NCBI GenBank assembly: GCA_008828725.1
Contig: MEHQ01001039.1
Span: 305,467-369,466 of the forward strand
From: Saccharina japonica
Lineage: Eukaryota; Sar; Phaeophyceae; Laminariales; Laminariaceae
DNA length: 64,000 nt
Direction: 5' to 3'
Made by a program: the position numbers and the translations under genes. The notes under the pieces are model-generated. The model saw nothing but the letters and a program-made list of their open reading frames with translations. It did not search any database and was not told the DNA's origin. This document shows positions 39,201 to 49,749 of the stretch, piece after piece; positions within the stretch are counted from its first letter, which is position 1, and each line of letters begins with the position of its first letter.

Positions 39201-42200
39201 AGGGTTCAAGAAGCGTTCGTAGCTCCGCCGCCCGCGTCCGCGACTTTTGCACCATGTACTCGGAAGCGTCCCCGTATTGCCCTTGTTCGATCGGCTGCGA
39301 AAAGCTGCGGCGTTTATTTTTCGGGGGGCGGGGTGGGATGCGGGATGTCGTGAGAAAGCGCAAGATAACGAGTAAGCGAAAGACCATGGGGAGGTGGGGT
39401 GACGCAGTAACGGGGTAGGGTAGGGTAGGGTAGGGTAGGGTAGGGTAGGGTAGGGTAGGGTAGGGAGGGAGAAAATAAATATATGTACTAAAGAGAGGGA
39501 GATATTTATGTCCACATAAGAGTATAAAGGAAAAGGGAAACATATACCTGGTACATGCCCCGGTGGTCTAACTGGTAGCCACAGAGCCTGTAGGGCCGGA
39601 TGTCGAGGGTTCGATTCTCCCCATGGGGGTTTTTATTATCAAACGACACCGACTGTCGAGAGCGCATAATATAGCGTGGGTAAGCAAGATTCGACGAGAG
39701 TTGACGAGGGAAGAAAGTGCTGAAAAATTCTCGCGATAAAAATGCAAGGCAAGAACCGTAGTGGGGGGGGAGGGAGAGGAGCCTACTTTGTGACCCCGGA
39801 TCTGAGTTACGACTAGGGAGGGAGAAAGACGGAAGTGCGAAGATAATTTATGGGATGAGAAAAAAAAAAAAAATGCCAGGCAAGTATCATAAAGAGAAGG
39901 AAACATATCGCAAGACGTACACTAAATGTAACGAGAGGGCAACATTCTACCAGCAGTCCACAAAAAGAGAGGGAACCAGACATACAGCAGTACGTACTAT
40001 TAATAGTGGTCCCCCTATAAGTGCCGGGCAAGTAGTGCCCTGGTGCCCGCTACAGCAGTGCCTGTGACACCGCTTGGCACAACATATGGGATGAACAAGT
40101 GTGGTATTTAATAGCGTGCGGATTAGTAGCGCCGGTTGCCTCCATAGCACCGGTATCATCATCGGCTGGCGCATACCGGCACTACACTACAGCAGTTCAG
40201 GACATCTATGTAACAAGAAACAGGATCTGGTCCAGGCTGGATTTCTTATTCGAGAAAGGGTCTTTCTACACTAATTTCAAGACAACGACTCCCGAATTTC
40301 TTATATTCCTCTGAAATTCAGCCTAGCTTTCGTATTAGCCTGTTTCTTACTACTAGTAAGTGTCCTGTACTGTATACGAGAGGGAATCACACACACGCAC
40401 AGTACGTCCTCACTTGCGCTTGAAGTCGGGGTACGCCCCGAGCAAGCCTCCAAAGGTCGCCCAGTCCACGACCGTGTGCAGCTCCCTCAGGTTGTTCTGG
40501 ACGGGCGTTCTGGGCACACCCACAGCGAACAAGGCGTGTGCGTCAAAACAGGCCGGAGGGTGGTGGTGGCGACGGTGTTGAAAAAAAAAAAAGTGAATCA
40601 GGAACCCGAGAGCGAGCGGACACAAAAAAGGGCTCGCTTCAACCCCCTCAGGACCGGCCACCCGTTTGGGGCACAAATTACATGAAAATAGACTTAACCC
40701 ATTCAGAACTGAAAAACTAATCCCACACTAATTCCAAGTAGTTCGTCCCCAAAAACGGAGGACCGGTTCTTAAGGTGTTAAGTAAATGTGTGTTTACAGA
40801 AATGCCATTCTAAAAAGGGGTAAAGATTGAGGGAAAACGGCGCTTTCCCTTCCTTCGCGGACATGGGCGGCGTTGTGATGGGTGAGGAACGTCTGCGCAC
40901 ACACCGACGGACGTCATTCTCGAGTTTTTTGGGGGACCGTGCGCCAACGACAGACTCGACAAGCACGCTCCCACTTTTTGGTAGAAAAAGGGGTGTCAAG
41001 TGTCGACCGTTTCTTACGCCAACAGCTCTCTTCTCGGCTGAAACGGCCACATTGATGCTCTTGCTGCTGAATACGTACGTAGATCAAGCGGACGAGACAT
41101 ATACAGACACGCCTCCGTACGGGAACCCAAGCAGACAAATAAATATCTTGGTTGTTCCAGACCAGCGCCGAAATTCACCACAGCAGAAGACCTTACTATT
41201 GAGTACCTGGTATTGAGTATAGATCTGCACGTGTGGTGGCCTTTGAGATGAACCACTGCCGTAATTCCCTAATGTATTACGTGCAGACAAATTACGGCAG
41301 TACGTACTGCATCTCAGAGGCCACACGCGCAGACAAATTTCGTCAAAGACGCAACCCCCCCCCCCCACCAACCCATTATCTCACGGCACTTCGCGCTTGG
41401 TACAAGCAATGCCTGCCTGGTTGGTGGAAACCCAACGTGCTCCGTCCCGGCATCGTAGGGATGCGAGGGTCTATGGTCATACACGACTACGGCCGTGCAG
41501 GACATGATAACAACCCCCCCCCCTCCCCGATCCCGCCTTCCTTGCCTCTACAACTCCCTCGTGCCTGCGCGATGATTCAGGAGAAGATGGACATCGTGTG
41601 CAAGGAAATGTACCGGGCGAAGGGGGTGGAGTGGAGTGACCGCCTCGCACGTCCTGTGGCGGTGAAGCGACGAGCCCGTTGTTTTCGGGGCAAGGGGGCC
41701 GAGAGGCCGAAGGCGAGGCAAGACCATAAAAAAGAGGCGTTATTTCGACCCATCAAGCATGGAAGATTAACAACAGCAACAAAAACCTGGAAATTGCAAG
41801 AACCCACGGGGGTGGGTTAGGTATCAAACTGCACGGCGGGGGTGTGTTTATTTCAGCAAGCCGACGTGTGTTATGCTCCGCCAACTGCAGCCCCAGCAGG
41901 CCGTAGCAGCAGCTGCAGCCCCGGGCACAGATCAAGGCACATGAATGGACTTTTTTTTTCTTTTTTTCATCCCATCTATTAGGGCCCGTTTTAACGAAGA
42001 AAACAAAAATTCAATTAAAAAAAAAATAAAAAAATCCGCTTTTCATTGGTCAGAACCCGCACCACCACCCAAGATTATACCCCAAGATCCTAATATTTGG
42101 TGCTGGTGCGTGTGTTGACCAATGAAAAGCGAATTTGAATTTTTGTTTTTCCAAATTGAATTTATTTTTTACTCGTTAATATGGGCCCTTAGGGCCCGTT

Positions 42201-45200
42201 TTAACGAAGAAAAAAAAATCAATTTGGAAAAATAAAAATTCAAATTCGCTTTTCATTGGTCAACACAGTCAACACACGCACCAGCACCAAAGATTAGGAT
42301 CTTGGGGCATAATATTTGGTGCTGGTGCGTGCTTTTTGTGCTGTCCATTTCACTCAGCACTTTACTGACATTGTCTGCTGGTGAACTGTCTATTTTTTTT
42401 TTTCCATCCCATTTATTATCTTCGCACTTCCGTCTCTCCCTCCCTAGTCGTAACTCAGATCCAGGGTCACAAAGTAGGCTCCTCTCCCTCCTCCCCCACT
42501 ACGGTTCTTGCCTTCATTTTTATCGCGCAGAGGGTTCAGCCTTCCCAACGCTCGTCGATTTTCATCGAATTTNCCCCCCCCAACCCACCCTTTCCCCCGC
42601 CAACAACGCCGTCCCCGTCTATGTAAAAACCCCGATGCCGACTCACCCGGTAAGAAGGAGGCGTCGTTTGGCCGGCAGGGAGTGGACCGCCTCGCACGTT
42701 CTGTGGCGGTTGTAGCGAACCCGTTGTTTTTGGGGCAAGGGGGCGAGAGGCGAGGCGAGGCAAGACATAAAAGAGGCATTATTTCGCCATCGTCAGAAGG
42801 AAGATTAACACAAGCAACAAAAACAAAATTGGCACAGAACACACGGTGGGTTAGTTCAACGCGCGGTGGGGTTTGTTTATTTCAGCAGCCGAACGTGTGT
42901 TATCTCCGCAACTGCAGCCCCAGCAGCCGTAGCAGCAGCTGCTGCAGCAGCAGATCAAGGCACTGAATGACTGCATCGCACTAACGGCGGGGGGGGGGGG
43001 GGGGGGGGAGAAGAAAAGAAAAAGTGCCGCCTGGAGGTGAAGTTCTTTGATATGTACGTAGTCTATTTTTTTCTTCCATGTCGTATACCAGGGTATTCAT
43101 GATTGTTAGTACTACCCGCCCCCCCCCCAAAACAAATGCCCATCTTTCTTCAGGCCCACGCTCTCTACGACTACTCGTGAGAGGGTATTATATTATATCC
43201 GCGCGTGCTCTTGTCGCTACGTAGCTCCACGCCGTTTGAAGAGCCAGAGGGAGACAGACAGACAGGTGCGACGACGGCAATGGTTGAAACCGCTCCTCGG
43301 TGATTGGTGATACTGGCTGCTCGAAACTGTTTTATCGTTTCGCGTCCACGTATAGAATATTATATAACACATATATATAAGGAATGAAGAGCATACTATA
43401 AATAATATACCTGGTCCGTCGTATTAATTAATAGCACGGGTACGGGGGGGGGCTGATGTATGTAGTAAGAACAGTACTCAGAACCTACCATGGACCCCAA
43501 AAACCATGTAATCCCCCCTATTTTTACACAATATTTGGTTCTGATTATTACATTAGCCCACCCGGATTTGGTAGGATACGAGACCCAGGTGCGCGACCAC
43601 GAGATTGAACGATTTTCTGTCCTATCAGCCGTTTACACACTATTACGGAGGACCATAGAAAATAGGACCAACTTTTGTTATTGAAAAAAGGTAAATACCT
43701 AGATTTTTGCGTCTACCGTAGGTCCTATTTACTACATTAGCCCACCCTGTAATGATAACAACAACAACGCCGGCATCATTACCAAAAAAAAACGAGGAAG
43801 AACAATAACACAAAACACAACAACGAGGGAAGAACAAAATCACAAAAACAACAAAAAAAAAACCAATCCCTACAAAAAAAAAAGAGGAAATAACAAAAGC
43901 ATAAAAATAAAAATAAAACATCCCCACGAAAAAAAAAAGAGGAAGAATAAGAAATAAACAGTTCGCTCTTCGGAAACACCACCGAAAGACAGCGGAAAAG
44001 GAGCGCAGAAGGAGCATGGCACCCACTTAGTGGACGAGTTCTTGATCTTGTGGCCCTCGTCCAGGATGACGTAGTCCCACTTGCGCTGCCTTCCTTGCGG
44101 GGCGAACTGCTTCGGGTTAGCCGCCACCATGCCGTACGTCGTTATCACCACCGCCCCCTTGCCCAGCAAGCCCCCGACCACCGCGCGGGCGATCGCCGAT
44201 CTCCTAGCCTTGGCAGGCATTTCGCTCGACAAGACAAACACCTCCTCGTGTATAGCGACGCGGGCCGCGAGCGGAAACGGCAACACAAGGTTGGGGAGGG
44301 GGGAGGGGGGGAGGGGGGCGGTGGGAGGTGGCGCGTGAGGCGCTGCTGCCCAAAACAAGTACCGCACTGCTCTCTACAAAACCCGGTAGTTCGCGCGATG
44401 AAAGGAAGCACCACATGATATCACACACGCACACCTTGCAAAGATGAGTTTCTCCGAAGTCTTCAATCTCACGGCTGTTGTTTTTCATTTTTTGGATACA
44501 TAGATCGGCCCAAAACAGGTACCGCACTGCTCTCTACAAAACCCGTAGTTCGCGCGATGAAAGGAAGCACCACATGATATCACACACGCACACCTTGCAA
44601 AGATGAGTTTCTCCGAAGTCTTCAATCTCACGGCTGTTGTTTTTCATTTTTTGGATACATAGATCGGCCCAAAACAGGTACCGCACTGCTCTCTACAAAA
44701 CCCGTAGTTCGCGCGATGAAAGGAAGCACCACATGATATCACACACGCACACCTTGCAAAGATGAGTTTCTCCGAAGTCTTCAATCTCACGGCTGTTGTT
44801 TTTCATTTTTTGGATACATAGATCGGCCCAAAACAGGTACCGGTACTGCACTGCTCTATACACCGCTGGGATTGACGCAGCAAACAACTCGTAGCCGCTC
44901 GGTTTCGATCGGCAGCAAGCAGCGTTTCTCCGACTTAGTCCAAAACTTCGAGCGAGACTGTGCCCCTCTCTGTGCACCCGGCAGCATCATGATGAAACCC
45001 CTCGTCAGAGGACGGGAACAGGCTGATATCAAGTCCCACTTGTTTCCATATATGTAAGCGTTGAAAGAAAACTAGAACCAGCATTGCTACATACCATGCT
45101 TCTTCCCCCCCAAATTATTCTCCCAGATATGCTCGGAAAAAAAATATATCTCAAACCCCGATCAAATACTTAGTTTTATGCTCTTCAAAAAAGCCCAATT

Positions 45201-48200
45201 ATGATTAAAAAAAAATCGCGAGCACAATGGATACCTGATATAGGCCTACTGAAGGGGGGTCGAAAACGGGAACGAGAGACTCGGCGCCGCCTCGAAAGCG
45301 TTATCGTTTCGCTCACCTGTGCCTTTCTGCAGGTGGCCTCGACCAGCCACCGCGAGAGCTCCGTCTCCCACCCGCGCATGACGCTCTTGGGGCACACCAC
45401 CAGAGCGCACGACGCCTGCGAAGTCGAGAACAGCCCAGCTAGGAAGCAGGCCACCTGCACAGATGGAACGCACAAACACGTACACGCACGCACGCACGCA
45501 TACGCACACGCGCACAAACAAATGCACGTGCGAAGACACGAAAATAACCCCTCAAACACCCGATTTTTCTTTTATGAGATTTGATGGAATGAAGCCAGCG
45601 GTCTGATCGAAGCAAAACGAGTTTAAAAAAAAAAGAGAGAGTCCAGTGAAGCGTGTAAAGTGTTAAGCATTCGAACAAGCGTTCGAGCAGCAAGCGAACG
45701 CACGCACGCACGCACCAGCTGTGGGCTCCGTTCGAGGTAATACCGAAATGGTCCTTCTATGGTGCCGATGTTATTATTACGTGCCAGCCAAAAACACCGG
45801 CCCCATGTATAATAGCGGAAACCGGCACTATCGTACTCCGCACACTGCCACACCGTTCAACGCTCTTGAGGACTTCAGATTGAAAAAAAATGACGAATAA
45901 AAAGCGACGGTTACGGCAGTAGTAACGGCCACTGCTCTGCGTGATTGGGGGGGGGGGGGGGGTGACACGAATTGATATCCGAGTTACAATGCAAGGAGTC
46001 GTACAGACGGCACGCGCGCAAGCAGCATGATCCCGCTCGTACTGCTGAGCGCGCACGCTGCTTGTTAGACGGCTAGTAACACCATAGGTACTCTGGTTTT
46101 GGTCGCTATCTCTTATATCCCTTAACCCATCCAGACCTGAAAAAGTATCCCACACAAATTCAGAGTAGTTTGTCCCCAAATGTGTATGTGGGGCCAGTTC
46201 TTACAGGGGTTAACCCATAAAAAATGTCCCAGACTAATTATAAGTAATTTTTCCCCAAATTCGCGGGAGCAGTTATTGACCCATTCAGAACTGAAGAAAA
46301 AATTCCACAATAATTCCAAGTAGTGTGTGTCCCCAAATCCGTGGGACCGGTTCTTGAGGGATAAAGGGGGGTCCTTCCCAAAGGAGTGAATCGGAGTCAC
46401 GATTGTCGAGGCCGACACCGTGATCATAATAAATTTCGTTCATCCGTGGTGCCTGTGCGATGAGTGATCCACCCGCGTCGGAGGTGTGGAGGGAGGAGGG
46501 GCCAAACAAATAGCGGTCGTTAAAACCGGAGCTTAACCCATTCAGAACTGAAAAAAAAATGTCCCACACTACGAAATTCCAAGTAGTTTGTCCCCAAAAA
46601 CGGGGGACCAGTTCTTAAGGGGTTAACTTACCTGATGAGCAATCGGTACACATTCGTCGTATATCGGAAGTGTGGGGTGAAGAGTCAACTAATGGTTGGT
46701 GTGAATGAAGCCGTTTAGGCCTCAAGCCCTTAACCCTTTTCGAACTGCAGTCCCGTTTTGGGGACAAATTACTTATAATTAGAGTAGTTTGTCCCCATAA
46801 CGGGACTGCAGATCTAAAAGGGTTAAGAACTGGTCCCACGAATTTGGGGGCAAACTACTCGGAATTAGTGTGGGACATTTGTTTCAGCTCTGAATGCATC
46901 TACGAGGTACTCCCGTTTGGGGGGAATATGACTTGGAATCAGAGTTACACCTATGTCGTATGTACACTGGACTACTAAGAGGGTTAAAACTTTAAAAAAA
47001 AAACTATTTGGGGGTTTTCGGTCATTCGGAAAATTGAAGCGCCGACACCGCTGATACATCGCAGAAGAATATGCCTGCGGGGTATACCGACGTGTGCTAC
47101 GACTACCATATGCATACAGCACCAGCAAGCCACCCCTCCCCACTTAACAGATACGACACGACACGACCAAAACAAAACTGAAACATGCGCGTACAGTAGT
47201 AGTAGTACAACAAAAAGTCTTCTACTACTGTAATAATAGGACACACGCGAATCAGAAGCCGCACCGTAACGACTCGACTGCACATTGCACGTTTTCACGG
47301 GAAAGTAACAACCTCTGTTCCACCCGAAAAAGAAAACAAAAAAAGAGCGCGGTGAAAACAAAAAAAAGAGCGCGGTGAGAACAAAAAAAAAAAGAGCGGG
47401 GTGAATTAAAAAACGCACCTCCTCACAACAACAACAACAAAAACGAAAACGAAAAAACGCACCTGAAACGTTTTTCCCAAGCCCATATCATCGCCCAGAA
47501 TGCCCCCCATGTCTCCCTGGTGCAACCCCCACAGCCACCGGATACCGATACGCTGGTGCGGGTACATCCTCGTGTACAGCTCAGAAGGTACGGAGAACGT
47601 CTCCGCACTGCTGTCCTCGGCGTCCGGCCCGCCGGCCTCCATGTTCCAAGTCAAACCACCAGCTCCCCGCTCCCAGTCGCCAGCGACTCTAGGTTTGGAG
47701 TAGCGATCAGTCGCGGCCACCGGAGATGATGTGCGGCCCTCCGTAAAGCCACGAGGCGAAGGCGATACGGTCATCATGAAGTCATCGTCACTGCCGTCGC
47801 CACCAGTTAAGTCTAGAGCCGAGCTTGACCCGCTGCGCGCCCCTCCTCCTCCTCCTCCTCGTTCGCCGGGTCGACGCCGGTCCAACCTCCCAGCACCAGC
47901 ACCACCGCCATCGCTACCGCTGCTGGGCCTCGACCAAACAAAAGTGCATCCCCGCTCAGCATCCAAAGCATCCCCGCTGGAGTGCCCTCCGGCGGCGGCG
48001 GCGGCAGAAGAGGACGCACCTGCACCCTTACCATCCTTACCGGAAAGCGTAGGGGCTCGTCCGAGAAGCTGAGCGCCGTCAGCCTGCTGCCGGGTGCAGT
48101 CAGCGGAGGAATCCTCCCCCGGGTCGAGCGTGAGGTCCAGGCAGTCAGCCGACGAGTCCGCCGGACCACCCGTCAGGTCGAGGCAGTCCGCGAAGACGTC

Positions 48201-49169
48201 GCTGCTGTTGCTGATGTTGTCGGCGACACCGCCCTTACTGTCGCTGTCCCTCGCAGGCACCGAGAGCGAGCTGCTGCTGTTGTTTCTGCTGCTGCTGTTG
48301 CTGCTGCTGTCGATCTTGGAATTTCGGCCGAAGGGTGCAGGCGGCGGCGACGGCGGCGACGGTGACATCGAGCGGTTGAAGACGCTGCTGCCGGCAGCGC
48401 TCGCGAAGGAGCCTGTCGACTGACGGGCTCTCGACGAGCGGCTGCTGCCACCGGAGCCCTGGCAAGAAGGACTCGCCACCACCGCCGCCGAGGCGTTGTT
48501 GGTTTCTGCACGGGGCGGCGAAGAGCAGTCCCCCACCCCATCATCGACGCAGTCGTCAAAAAACGGCATCTCTACGTCATCGATGGGTATCTCTATGATC
48601 TCTTCGTAATCATCCGAAAATGCTGAAGCTTCGTCGAACCCTCGTGGCGGGGAACTACCCGTACGAGTACTGCTGCTGCTGCTGCTTCTGCTGTTGCTGT
48701 TGTACGGGCCTGTCCCCGTCGCAGCAGTGGCACTTGCTCCTGTGGCGGAAGAGGCGGTGGCAGTAGCAGCAGCACCACCAGAGGAGTCCCTGCCCGCCCT
48801 ATTAATAGAAGGCGGGATGTTCTCTTGGTGGTTTCCGCCACCACCACCACCGTTTCCGTCAACGCTGTCGTCATCGTCGCCGTCTAGTTTGTGTACCTCC
48901 GCTGCTGAGGTGTCTGCACCGCCCCCGCTGAAGGTAAGCGCGGAGCTGTCTTTGCGACGACGCCCCGCACCCTGCTCGCCAGAGGCCGGGGTATGACTTG
49001 GCCAGCTCTCCTCACCATGCGACCGCCGTCGAACCCGCCGCCCCTGGTAGCCAGCGGTATCACCCTCCTCCTCCTCCTCCTCCTCCTCCCCCGTGTTACG
49101 CTGCTGTGCCGGGGCAGATCGGACGTTGGATCCGACTGGGCTGATGCTGGTGCACGGGTAGACTCGAGA

Positions 49170-49221
<52 letters not shown>

Positions 49222-49697
49222 CCTCTGCTGGCCTTCTCCACGCAGTTGTTCTCTCCAAGGCTCCGGTCAGCAAGTACACCGGAGACCGCGCCGCTTGATG
49301 AAGAGGCTGCTGCACCCGCGGCAGGGTGGCCCTTCTCGCGCATCGCAACTCTGCCGTTAGCTGCAGCCTTGCCGATGTTCCCGATGTTCCCCGCACTGCT
49401 GCTGTCTTGGAGCGCGGTAGGCTTCCGAGCGGACGGCGGCGGCAGCAGTGCGGAGTCCGATGAAGCGGAGGATACACGCTTAGAAGAAGAGAAGGCGACC
49501 CCGGCGCCGCCTGAATCTCGGCTGCGCCGACCTGCACCTGCGCCTCGGCTGCTCTTCTCGAAACCCCTGCCCTCCAAACCTGCCAGACCAGCGAGATTGC
49601 TGTTGCTTTTGCCGGTTCCCGCCCCAAGCAGCGCCCCCCGGCTTCCGGCATCCCCTAGCGGCGAGAGCGCGATTGCAGCACCTTGTTCGCCATAGGA

Positions 49698-49749
<52 letters not shown>

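Noticed and set aside
39556-39628. Possible functional tRNA gene
   Set aside because: A- and B-boxes are present, but the acceptor and T-stems mispair and the sequence is one of five copies fused to a common body; a SINE head.
48884-49651. 255-codon alternative-frame ORF in helicase exon 1
   Set aside because: Shadow frame of the trinucleotide-rich coding exon, giving Ser/Arg-rich low complexity.
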